From JAVBOP01 sp031550405 (GTDB lineage: Bacteria; Bacteroidota; Ignavibacteria; Kapaibacteriales; UBA2268), in contig JAVBOP010000177.1 of NCBI GenBank assembly GCA_031550405.1, positions 1-22,344 of the forward strand: 22,344 nt of DNA. Direction: 5' to 3'. The translations under genes and the position numbers were made by a program. Positions 1 through 7,971 of the stretch are shown piece by piece; position 1 is the stretch's first letter, and each line of letters opens with the position of its first letter. A model generated the notes under the pieces. It did no database searches. It saw nothing but the letters and a program-made list of their open reading frames with translations, and was not told where the DNA came from.

Positions 1-804
1 ATCGCCAGTATTCCAGTTGTTAAAGCCGCCATTGCTGAAAGCAACGCTTGCCGTATAGCCCGCACCGCCAATGACTGCGCCCCAGCAAGCAGCATCTATG
101 ATTGTGCCAACACCGGGGAAAAATGCCGTAAATATAAACTCACCGCTCGGATCGGTATACATAAGTGGGTTATTCAGGCAATATGAATACCTGTTGAATG
201 CCTGCGTTGATGTAGCAGAAACAACAAACGGGTCTGGCGAGAAAAAGCTCGCTGTGTTCGGGTCATAGATGCGACCATTCATATTGATGATGCCAAAGCT
301 GCCAAGATGCTCGTGTCCGGTGAAACCTCTACGAAAGACGTGCGATTTATCACCCAAGTCAAGACCTTGAGGTTGATTCCAATTATACGGCTCTACTCTA
401 TTGCCCCAGACATCATAAGCCAAGCGCTCGAATATTGTGCCTTGCCCATCAGTCAAAACATCATAATTGCCGAGCCTGTCCTGATGAACATAATACATCG
501 TATCCCGCACTTCGCCGTCATACATGTGACCAAAATAGTTGAAGCAGTTGTTGACGCCGGCAGCGCCAGCGCCAGTATTCGGGCAGGGCTTCTCGTTAAG
601 CACGTAAATACCAATCAATTTGTCGTTATCCGCATAGATATAGTGCAGCTTGCGGATGCTCTTAAGCGTCTGGTTTGAGTTGATGTAAGATATTGCCACC
701 TCCGGCAGCGGATACTGCACGAAGTAATCGCCTACACGCATGTAGGTGATGTCGGCAGGAGGCGGAGGAAGCACAGGAGGCGGAGTTGGCGGATTATAGC
801 TCAT
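1..804 (-). CDS. RHS core-domain protein, 3' end beyond left edge (separate frame from the upstream RHS gene)
   Basis: This open frame runs from an ATG at 804 to the left edge without a stop, giving 268 codons so far. After a proline-rich start (residues about 5-17) it carries the RHS-associated core: YYVHQDRLG at about 104, FTGHEHLG at about 161, GRIYDPNTASFFSPDP at about 177-192, and YCLNNPLMYTDPSG ending near 221. DPSG normally marks the end of the RHS shell, and a variable C-terminal domain usually follows. Here a glycine- and alanine-rich stretch begins and is cut off by the edge. The ATG overlaps the TGA of the 1756-aa RHS gene (ATGA), so translation is probably coupled. The region is GC-richer than the middle of the upstream gene. 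In most RHS proteins the core is continuous with the repeats, so this is either a genuine split gene or a frameshift. The effector identity cannot be read from this window. Confidence 0.85.
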   Translation of the reverse strand, partial: MSYNPPTPPPVLPPPPADITYMRVGDYFVQYPLPEVAISYINSNQTLKSIRKLHYIYADNDKLIGIYVLNEKPCPNTGAGAAGVNNCFNYFGHMYDGEVRDTMYYVHQDRLGNYDVLTDGQGTIFERLAYDVWGNRVEPYNWNQPQGLDLGDKSHVFRRGFTGHEHLGSFGIINMNGRIYDPNTASFFSPDPFVVSATSTQAFNRYSYCLNNPLMYTDPSGEFIFTAFFPGVGTIIDAACWGAVIGGAGYTASVAFSNGGFNNWNTGD

Positions 805-3800
805 AAGCGAATTGCCGCCCTATAGCCGTAGAACTCATCATTGCCAATCTTCAAGCTATACGGGCTGCTCTCCGCAGGAGTCGTTGCCCAGGAGCATGTT
901 TCTACGAAATACCACTCTTCTTCGTAGTACTTATCAACAAACTTGCGAACGGTTATATCGTTGCTTATTTTGCTGATGCCGCTCTGCACGTCAACGCTGA
1001 TTATGCGCTGCTTGTCGAAGCCGTAATACAGGGCGGTATTGCTTAAATTGCCCAAGCTAATGCTGTGCCTGTATGCAAAGCGCGATGGCTTATTGCCAAA
1101 AAGATAGCTCACAATTGTATTTGCCGACTGGTTAAAGCCTCCTATTGCCTGCACCGTTTTCATGGCATTGGGCTTGTCATTGTCGGTGTATATATAATCC
1201 CCAAAATCTGATTTTTGCATGATATTGCCTTTCTGGTCGTAATTCATTATAAGTGGCGAGGAAGTATCTCTATTAACACGTACCAATCTGTCCAAGCCGT
1301 CATACGTATATTCCTCCCTTTGCCCTGTTACTCCGCAATTTTTCTTTGTAAGCAATCCACGGTTGTTATATTCATAAGCTAAAGTCTGAATAACAGGACC
1401 ATTGCTCGTGCTCCGAGTATATATGGATTCCAACTCTCCAAAAGCGCCAAAACTGTATGATGTCTCCAAATCGTTCCCGCATACGTACCCTGTTATCTGG
1501 TTAAAATGATTTTTCGTGTTAGGTTTATAATGTATAAAAGGCACCTCTGGGTAAAGTAGCCCGCCATTGGTTCTAACCGGATTCCTGCTTATGGAGCACA
1601 TATTTCTTGTATTTATCGGACTGTAAGCCAAATCCGGAATATGTCCAAACAAGCTGCGCAATTCACCATAGACATCATAATGATAAGTAACTTCCAAGCC
1701 TGTAGGGTAAATTATTTTGCTTACCGAACTGCTTTGCGGAGTATTATATTCGAATGAAGTAATGAAATTGCCAGCGACAGTTATATTTGGTATGCCTGCC
1801 CCATGCGCAGCAAGCATGGACTGCTTTCTTGTTAATCTGTTTTTACTGTCATACTGATAATTTTCATCATGTATTGCCACTGCCGGATTTAATGTACAGT
1901 CCGAATGGACATTTTGCAAGAGCCCTGCAGGGTTATAGGCATAAATGACATTCATATTGACCCCATTGGGGCTGAGAATACGCTCATTCATTAATCTGCC
2001 CGTTGTCGGATTGTATATATACCCGTAAGACGTAGCTTCCGCATCGGTTTGCGAAATTAGCTGACCAAAGTTGTTGTATTCAAATTTAGTTGTTCCTGAA
2101 TTAGGCTCTGTGATTAAAAACCTGTTTCCAAAAGCATCATATTGCAAGGTAGTAGTCATATTATCAATACTTGTTACTGTTACCGGCAAACTTAATGAAT
2201 TATAAGTATAATTTATATCTCCACCAGGGTCGGTTACTTTAACCGTTCTGCCTATAACATCTTTGGTGCTGATATATTCTACACCGGCTAAAACGTCCCG
2301 TTTCATTGTTGTTCTGCCATTATACTCGTATTCGACGTGTTTCTGTTCAGGCTCTGTTATTTCGCTTGTTAAGCGGTTATACGCATCATAAGCATATTCC
2401 GTCCAGTAGCTCCCATTCGGACCTGTTTTTTTGGAAACTAATCCTTTGTTATTATACTCTGTTGTCGTCGCAACATTATTGGCACCCTCAAAACCCGAAT
2501 AAGCAATACTTTTTATTTCATTGCCCATGCTATTGTAATGCTTTGTATTAAGTAATGTGCCGGTACTGTTGTTTTTTCTTACCTCTTCATAGTATGAACA
2601 TGGCGCATCACCCCATTTTAATTTACCGTAATATAAAGCGCTTCCGTCTGGATATGCTGTAGATAGCAGCCTTCCCCATGCATCATAAGCATGATTCGTT
2701 ACTGAGCTGCCGACTGTTTTTGAAATCAAATTGCCATATTTATTTTCGTAAGCATAAGTTACTGGCTGGTTTGGGATTGCATAATCTGTTTCCTTAGTTA
2801 AAAATTGCCCTTTGGAATCATATTCATAGCTTGATACTCGTCCATCTTCATTTTTGGATGTTAGATTGCCGAAACCGTCATAAGCATACTGGGTCGCTCT
2901 TGTAAGTGGATTTTTAAATGGATAGAAAGCAACCGTTACAGTAGCTTTACTCAGATTTGCCCCATTATATTCATAGGTAGTGCAAGTCCTATGTGGAAAA
3001 GGATTTGGGTCATTTGGATTGAAGAATAGTTTTTTTTCTATTGTATCATAAGCCAATTTGAAATTTCTGGTTCCAATGTTGGTGTATGCCATTCTTCTGG
3101 ATTCTGTAAACATTTGAGAAGATTGATTCACACCATCATGATAATGAATTGTCTGAATTTTAAGATCAATATTATCAGTTGAACGAGGCAGGCAGTTATT
3201 AGCAGGTGGATAACTATTTGCCGGATATTGAGCTTCATAAGTGTTAAATATTGTCTTAAGTGTGTTATCAATATAATTATACTCTTTTATTTCTCTCGGC
3301 AGTATCACATAACTGTCGTCTATAGCACCATAATGATCGACAAAAGCATAGTATAAGTACGAAACGTTTTCTACCGCAGAAACAAGATTACCGCCTATCC
3401 ATTTTTGGGTTGAGATTGGAAGCATGACCGGAGTTTGTGTCTGCCCGTTTAGGGACGAAAAATGTCCGGTATGTATAATACCACCATTCGAATGGTTAGC
3501 TTCAACCAATTTTGATTCAGTAACTGTCTTGGCATTGTTTATGCTATCTAAAATTTCAACGTTTCTAAACCCCATAAATCCTTTTCCTGTTCTTTCAAAT
3601 ACAGGGTTATAAAAAGAGTATTTGGTGTGAAATATTTCTCCGATGCCATTAGCATTCTTTATCACACTATCCACAAGGATACTTGGTCCTACTGGCAGAA
3701 AACTATATGAAACAGTAAAGTCATTTCGCCTGTATTGATAATTTATTTTTGCTGTATTGCCCAATCCATCTGTTATTTCTGTTATACGAGCTGGGTAGCT

Positions 3801-6071
3801 TGGCTTGCCTTTGAGAATAGCCGAATGGTCGTATGCAAAAGCGAAAATGTCAACTACTCCGTCGCCATTAAAATCGCCTGCTGTCCGTTTTAGCTTTTCG
3901 TCCCAATAGTCAGTAGGATGAAAACCAGTAAATGCAATGCCTGCTGAGACGAATTTCGGAAAAACAGTATTGCCATTAGTACCTGTATTGGAATTGAGTA
4001 AAATCTCCACTCCGTTGTCTGAAAAGAATACCATATCCGGCAATCCGTCATTATTTACATCACGGAGTTGCAGAGGATATTTTAAAATAGCCTTGTCGTC
4101 ATTGGGTCGTCCAATAGAGCCATTGTTATGATTAAATATAAATCTGTCTCCTAAGGACAATCCAATAGATATTATGCCATCTTTAATGCCTATTATATCA
4201 GAAAGTCCGTCGCCATTCAAATCCAACATCTGTATCTCATGGTTTTCATTCCAATCCTGATTACTTGTAAACTGGCCTGTTAAAGCAGGTATACCTAAGC
4301 TAGAAAATGACCCATTGCCATTAGAAAAATAGACCTCAACATTACCGTTTACAAATATAACCGCATCAGATAATCCATCGCCATTTACATCGGATATTAG
4401 AAGTCGTCTGTTTGTCCTTGCGCTGTATGTAGGATTGTAAAATTCGTTATAAATTGAATTATTATTGTGAGAAAGAATAGTAGTTCTCTCATAATACGAG
4501 GATTTATTCAAAACAGCATAAAAAGCAGATACCCCTTGGTCGAAATATATTAAATCTGGTCTACCATCACCATCTATATCTGCAAATTGGATTAATGAAG
4601 TATAGGCTGCTCCATTATTATAAGCGGGAAGGCGGTCATTATGATAATTTCCAAACTTAACTATAGCATTACTAACATCCATTTTATATGTTTTATACCA
4701 TTTCCAAGTAAAGTTGCTTCTAAATTCATAGAAGGCAATATGATACCTATTATTGTCTTCATATACAACAATAAGTTCATCTTTTCCATCACCATTTTCA
4801 TCTAATAAAATAACACCGCTACAATCAGGGATAGGATTATTTGTAAAATCTCGAATTTCAAAGCCTTCATTGCCATTATTAATTCCAATTTTTGCTAAAA
4901 AAAGGCTATTATTTATGCCTTTAAATGCAAGAACATCCGAAAGACCATCACCATTCAAATCGCCTACTAATCTTTCCATATTTTCATCAATATTTTGGTT
5001 AGTTTCATATCTGCCAAAATTATCCTCACGATGTAAAGGAACAGGATAATAATCACTGCTATTATATTGCACTCCATTGTTGGTATGTGCTAATGATTTA
5101 TCCCAGATGAATGTAGTACTATTGTAATATTCTTCATCAGAATTGCTTTCTTTTATACTTTTTAAATAATATTGTGTTGTCGAAGAATTGTCATCATATT
5201 CAAACTCATATTTACGGACAAGCTGACCGTCGGCTTTACTTTCTATTCTGGATAGCCTGTATTTGCTTGAAAATAACCTTTTGTTATTTCCATACCAGCG
5301 CTCATAGTTATTATTGTTGTCATAATGAAACCATATTTCATTATAAGGCAGTAGCTGTGGATTAACGGAGGCATTGCCTGTGTATTTAATACTGCGAATG
5401 GAAACATCACCTTGGTGATAGTATGGTAAGCCGTAAAAATCAGATTGGTTTACTACTATTGATGAACCATAATGGTCATTATATTCAAATATCATATAAT
5501 TGTCATTAGCATCTATAATCTTGGTTATCAGCCAACTGATAGGAACTCCTGTGCGAGGATCAATAACCATTTCCTTATACTCAATGACACTGCCATCCTT
5601 ACCATACACCATAAAATAGTTAGGATACCCTGTACTGTTGGAATATGAATATATCCTCGAAAAATTATCATTCTCCTGCCTATATGCTTTTCCATCCAAT
5701 CCGTTGTTAGCATAGCCATCCAATGGCATTATCCGCTGTCCATCAAGCATGAAACGGTCGGTGTTGTTATATTGCAGACCTTGAATATTATTATCAAAAT
5801 ACCGGTTTTGCGGAACCCTGCTTATAGCAGATAATCCGCCTATATTCCAGCCAGCACCCATTATGCCTGAGCCCGCCAAACTGCTGTATACCAAACTTAT
5901 ATTCGGCTGCATTCCATTTGTACCGGGTGGCGCATAAATTGGAATGCTATATGTAGCAGCACCGCTCATATCCACCTCTAAATTGCCTTGCAATGTTCCT
6001 ACTGATACCGGATTGCTGAACAATATAGCGGCATCTAAAAATAAACTGATAATTACAATAAATTTTCTCAT
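801..6071 (-). CDS. Secreted SpvB / FG-GAP / RHS-repeat protein (TcB-like)
   Basis: This 1756-aa protein has an N-terminal signal peptide (residues 1 to about 19). An SpvB-type domain follows, with ATYSIPIYAPPGTNGMQPNI at 39-58 and GIMGAGWNIGGLSAISR at 69-85. Seven FG-GAP/VCBS-like motifs of the DxNGDGxxD type lie between about 368 and 743 (for example DLNGDGLSD, DIDGDGRPD, DFNGDGVVD) and look like calcium-binding propeller loops. A linker leads into YD repeats from about 1060 to about 1700 (such as YAYDGFGNLTSK). In known families this architecture builds the hollow RHS shell of TcB and polymorphic toxins. The start is supported by AAGGAG 9 nt upstream, inside the end of the preceding gene. 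Only 4 nt separate it from that gene, so they form an operon. The frame ends just before the usual RHS core, which lies in the next frame. G+C is low in the middle and higher at the 3' end. Confidence 0.93.
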   Translation of the reverse strand: MRKFIVIISLFLDAAILFSNPVSVGTLQGNLEVDMSGAATYSIPIYAPPGTNGMQPNISLVYSSLAGSGIMGAGWNIGGLSAISRVPQNRYFDNNIQGLQYNNTDRFMLDGQRIMPLDGYANNGLDGKAYRQENDNFSRIYSYSNSTGYPNYFMVYGKDGSVIEYKEMVIDPRTGVPISWLITKIIDANDNYMIFEYNDHYGSSIVVNQSDFYGLPYYHQGDVSIRSIKYTGNASVNPQLLPYNEIWFHYDNNNNYERWYGNNKRLFSSKYRLSRIESKADGQLVRKYEFEYDDNSSTTQYYLKSIKESNSDEEYYNSTTFIWDKSLAHTNNGVQYNSSDYYPVPLHREDNFGRYETNQNIDENMERLVGDLNGDGLSDVLAFKGINNSLFLAKIGINNGNEGFEIRDFTNNPIPDCSGVILLDENGDGKDELIVVYEDNNRYHIAFYEFRSNFTWKWYKTYKMDVSNAIVKFGNYHNDRLPAYNNGAAYTSLIQFADIDGDGRPDLIYFDQGVSAFYAVLNKSSYYERTTILSHNNNSIYNEFYNPTYSARTNRRLLISDVNGDGLSDAVIFVNGNVEVYFSNGNGSFSSLGIPALTGQFTSNQDWNENHEIQMLDLNGDGLSDIIGIKDGIISIGLSLGDRFIFNHNNGSIGRPNDDKAILKYPLQLRDVNNDGLPDMVFFSDNGVEILLNSNTGTNGNTVFPKFVSAGIAFTGFHPTDYWDEKLKRTAGDFNGDGVVDIFAFAYDHSAILKGKPSYPARITEITDGLGNTAKINYQYRRNDFTVSYSFLPVGPSILVDSVIKNANGIGEIFHTKYSFYNPVFERTGKGFMGFRNVEILDSINNAKTVTESKLVEANHSNGGIIHTGHFSSLNGQTQTPVMLPISTQKWIGGNLVSAVENVSYLYYAFVDHYGAIDDSYVILPREIKEYNYIDNTLKTIFNTYEAQYPANSYPPANNCLPRSTDNIDLKIQTIHYHDGVNQSSQMFTESRRMAYTNIGTRNFKLAYDTIEKKLFFNPNDPNPFPHRTCTTYEYNGANLSKATVTVAFYPFKNPLTRATQYAYDGFGNLTSKNEDGRVSSYEYDSKGQFLTKETDYAIPNQPVTYAYENKYGNLISKTVGSSVTNHAYDAWGRLLSTAYPDGSALYYGKLKWGDAPCSYYEEVRKNNSTGTLLNTKHYNSMGNEIKSIAYSGFEGANNVATTTEYNNKGLVSKKTGPNGSYWTEYAYDAYNRLTSEITEPEQKHVEYEYNGRTTMKRDVLAGVEYISTKDVIGRTVKVTDPGGDINYTYNSLSLPVTVTSIDNMTTTLQYDAFGNRFLITEPNSGTTKFEYNNFGQLISQTDAEATSYGYIYNPTTGRLMNERILSPNGVNMNVIYAYNPAGLLQNVHSDCTLNPAVAIHDENYQYDSKNRLTRKQSMLAAHGAGIPNITVAGNFITSFEYNTPQSSSVSKIIYPTGLEVTYHYDVYGELRSLFGHIPDLAYSPINTRNMCSISRNPVRTNGGLLYPEVPFIHYKPNTKNHFNQITGYVCGNDLETSYSFGAFGELESIYTRSTSNGPVIQTLAYEYNNRGLLTKKNCGVTGQREEYTYDGLDRLVRVNRDTSSPLIMNYDQKGNIMQKSDFGDYIYTDNDKPNAMKTVQAIGGFNQSANTIVSYLFGNKPSRFAYRHSISLGNLSNTALYYGFDKQRIISVDVQSGISKISNDITVRKFVDKYYEEEWYFVETCSWATTPAESSPYSLKIGNDEFYGYRAAIRL

Positions 6072-6075
6072 CGTA

Positions 6076-6504
6076 CTACTCCTTTAATACATTCCAATAA
6101 TAAGATTGATCATTAACAAAAACTTTCATAAAATAACTGCCTGCTGATACTTCTGTTATATCCAGTTCTATTTCTTGCGATACGGCAGATTTTTCAATAA
6201 CTTTTTTGCCATTGACATCATACAGTTCTATTTCCAAACTGGATACCTTCATATCCGTATCAATACCGACTTTCAACAATCCTTTCGTTGGATTGGGATA
6301 AACAGTAAATTGTATGCTATCCATCGTTTCTGTATATTGCTCCTGCTTTTCAGGAAGATCCGGAGATACAATTTTGGCAAATCCGACATAACACTGTCTG
6401 CGGTTGCCTGTTGGTGAATATTCATAAGTCAGTTGTTGAGCTTGTGCTACATCTACATAAGCCAATAATAGCAGCAAAGCGAGAAGATAATTTTTTAAGC
6501 GCAT
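6076..6504 (-). CDS. Small secreted protein with T9SS type A sorting domain
   Basis: I chose the ATG at 6504 (142 aa) because it begins a clean signal peptide, MRLKNYLLALLLLLAYVDVA, ending at AQA. A longer frame exists only from a TTG at 6528. The mature protein starts with TYEYSPTGNRRQ, resembling one RHS/YD repeat. Its C-terminal part is a T9SS type A sorting domain: VYPNPTKGLLKVGI, then IELYDVNGKKV, then GSYFMKVFVNDQ. Such domains direct export through the outer membrane and are removed or anchored there. It is the first gene of the RHS operon, with 4 nt to the next start. A weak AGG lies 7 nt before the ATG. The body between YD motif and tag is only about 40 residues, so the mature product is very small. 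Its function is unknown. A shared role with the RHS protein is inferred from adjacency. Confidence 0.85.
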   Translation of the reverse strand: MRLKNYLLALLLLLAYVDVAQAQQLTYEYSPTGNRRQCYVGFAKIVSPDLPEKQEQYTETMDSIQFTVYPNPTKGLLKVGIDTDMKVSSLEIELYDVNGKKVIEKSAVSQEIELDITEVSAGSYFMKVFVNDQSYYWNVLKE

Positions 6505-6759
6505 AGCGATACCTGAATAGTTAATCAATAAAGTTAAATGTAATGTACAAAAACATTTGAAAAAAAATTATAATTTAAGAAGTATTATGGTATGAAATTT
6601 TATTTGAATTTGGAAAAAAGCAGCATTGTATCAAGTTTTATTTCCAAAATCTACTGGCGTAACTTTATTTATAAAACAAATTAACGTTAAAAATTAAAAA
6701 ATATTCATTATTTGTTCTGCTATATAATTTTCATCAGATAAATTCAAAATAATGCGGTT

Positions 6760-6788
6760 TTTGGGCTATTAAGTCCGATTTATATTTG
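6760..6788 (+). promoter_or_regulatory. Candidate Bacteroidota-type promoter (distal) for the propeller gene
   Basis: TTTG at 6760-6763 is followed after 17 bases by TATATTTG at 6781-6788, matching the -33/-7 pattern with slightly short spacing. It would give a leader of about 125 nt before the ATG at 6922. A second -7-like element lies closer to the gene. Confidence 0.45.
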
Positions 6789-6880
6789 TATGCGTATGGC
6801 TCTATTCAATAAAAAGATGCTTATTGTTTTTCTTATATCCATGCCGTCTCACAATACGAATGTAGCGTATTACGTCATCC

Positions 6881-6888
6881 TATGTTTG
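6881..6888 (+). promoter_or_regulatory. Candidate -7 element (proximal) for the propeller gene
   Basis: TATGTTTG matches TAnnTTTG exactly, 33 bases before the ATG at 6922, which implies a leader of roughly 28 nt. No clear TTTG is seen at the -33 position, so this call rests on the -7 match and distance only. Confidence 0.4.
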
Positions 6889-6921
6889 GTTTTGCGCCAT
6901 ATAAAATTAATTTAAAATAAT

Positions 6922-7941
6922 ATGAAAGCAATTAAAATATTACTGATACCAATCTGTATGCTGTGCGGGAACATACTTAATGCTAATGTGTATTACAGCA
7001 AGGAAAATAGCGGCTTGGCAGGAAATACGGTTTATGATATCGCCATAGACAGGCAGGGCAAGGTATGGATAGCCACAAGTAATGGCATAAGTACTTTTGA
7101 TGGCACAAGTTGGATGAAGTATACCAAAAAAAACAGCGGCTTGCCTGACAGCAATTTTTATATCAAATCTATTGCTGTCGGCAGGCAGGACGATATATGG
7201 TTTGGCAGCTATGGCGATGAAATGTATGCGGGCGGACGGGGAATATCGGTATTCAGTAAAAATAACTGGAAAGGATATACCAAGTCAAACAGTGGTCTAA
7301 TTGGCAATAATATAAATGACTTAACATTTGATTTGCGCGGTAATGCATGGATTGCAACTAACAGCGGGGTCAGTATGTTTGACGGCACGAACTGGACGAC
7401 ATATAATTCAGCAAACAGCGGCTTCTCAAGTGATACAATTACTTCCATTTTCGCCGATATGCAGGGCAGCATCTGGATAGCCAACGGTTATATTTTTAAA
7501 TTTGACGGCAAAAAATGGGCAAAATATAGCCAAAATGCAGGCTCCATATATTGTATAACTATTGATAATAAAGGCAATATCTGGGCTGGCACTTATAACG
7601 ATGGAATGAAAATGTATAATGGCACAAACTGGGTAACATATAATATTACCAACGGGTTATCGAATAATCATGTCAATGGTATAACTATCGATGCGCAAAA
7701 CAATGTATGGGTTGCTACAAATAATGGCGTGAACAGGTTCGACGGCAAAAAGTGGATTAAGTATCAGGAGACAGCTAATTTTATCATAAACAGCATCGCA
7801 ATTGCGGCTGACGGCACGGCGTGGGTGGGAATGCAGGAAAATGGGGTGTCGCTTTTGAAAGAAGATGTGAAGCAACCAGCTACTGATAACAAACAAGTGA
7901 AAAAAACAAAGAAGAAAAGCAGTAAAAAAAGGAATAAATGA
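6922..7941 (+). CDS. Secreted seven-bladed two-component-regulator propeller protein
   Basis: This 339-aa protein has a signal peptide at residues 1 to about 21 (ending LNA). Seven Reg_prop-type repeats follow, each with a pattern like I-x-x-D-x-x-G-x-x-W-I-A-T-x-x-G-V followed by FDGxxWxxY. Examples are DRQGKVWIATSNGISTFDG, DLRGNAWIATNSGVSMFDG and DAQNNVWVATNNGVNRFDG. Seven such units would close one beta-propeller. In this family the propeller is often the periplasmic sensor of a hybrid histidine kinase. Here no membrane segment, kinase or T9SS tag follows, only a lysine-rich tail (KKTKKKSSKKRNK). It may be a free secreted or periplasmic binding protein. Upstream of the ATG there is no Shine-Dalgarno sequence. 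The gene converges on the glycosyltransferase gene, and its TGA lies in the left arm of a dyad at 7940-7971. Confidence 0.85.
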   Translation: MKAIKILLIPICMLCGNILNANVYYSKENSGLAGNTVYDIAIDRQGKVWIATSNGISTFDGTSWMKYTKKNSGLPDSNFYIKSIAVGRQDDIWFGSYGDEMYAGGRGISVFSKNNWKGYTKSNSGLIGNNINDLTFDLRGNAWIATNSGVSMFDGTNWTTYNSANSGFSSDTITSIFADMQGSIWIANGYIFKFDGKKWAKYSQNAGSIYCITIDNKGNIWAGTYNDGMKMYNGTNWVTYNITNGLSNNHVNGITIDAQNNVWVATNNGVNRFDGKKWIKYQETANFIINSIAIAADGTAWVGMQENGVSLLKEDVKQPATDNKQVKKTKKKSSKKRNK

Positions 7942-7971
7942 TATATTATGAATTTTTTTTCATAATATATC
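7940..7971. repeat. Dyad TTATGAA-N6-TTCATAA, copy 1 (13-bp stem)
   Basis: Perfect 13-bp inverted arms (7940-7952 and 7959-7971) flank a 6-T spacer. The left arm contains part of the stop codon of the propeller gene, and the right arm contains the stop and last codons of the convergent glycosyltransferase gene. It could act as a bidirectional terminator hairpin, but no clear U-tract follows on either strand. Confidence 0.8.

Larger units (their letters stand above)
6505..6921. other. AT-rich intergenic region between divergent genes
   Basis: This gap of about 417 bases separates the minus-strand RHS operon from the plus-strand propeller gene. It is strongly AT-rich and no convincing coding frame was seen. 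It holds two plus-strand TAnnTTTG elements (listed separately) and a 10-bp palindrome, TTAACGTTAA, at 6681-6690. I found no exact TAnnTTTG on the minus strand to serve the RHS operon. Confidence 0.6.

Noticed and set aside
71..678. Two plus-strand frames of 65 and 123 aa
   Set aside because: Both are antisense to the RHS core frame, which has clear family motifs.
803..820. Programmed -1 frameshift joining the RHS frames
   Set aside because: The downstream frame has a TAG at 822-820, so the shared open stretch is short, and no X-XXY-YYZ slippery site lies in it. ATGA coupling or an indel explains the layout better.
6681..6690. Palindrome TTAACGTTAA as an operator
   Set aside because: A single 10-bp AT-rich palindrome with no second copy or nearby regulator is not enough evidence.
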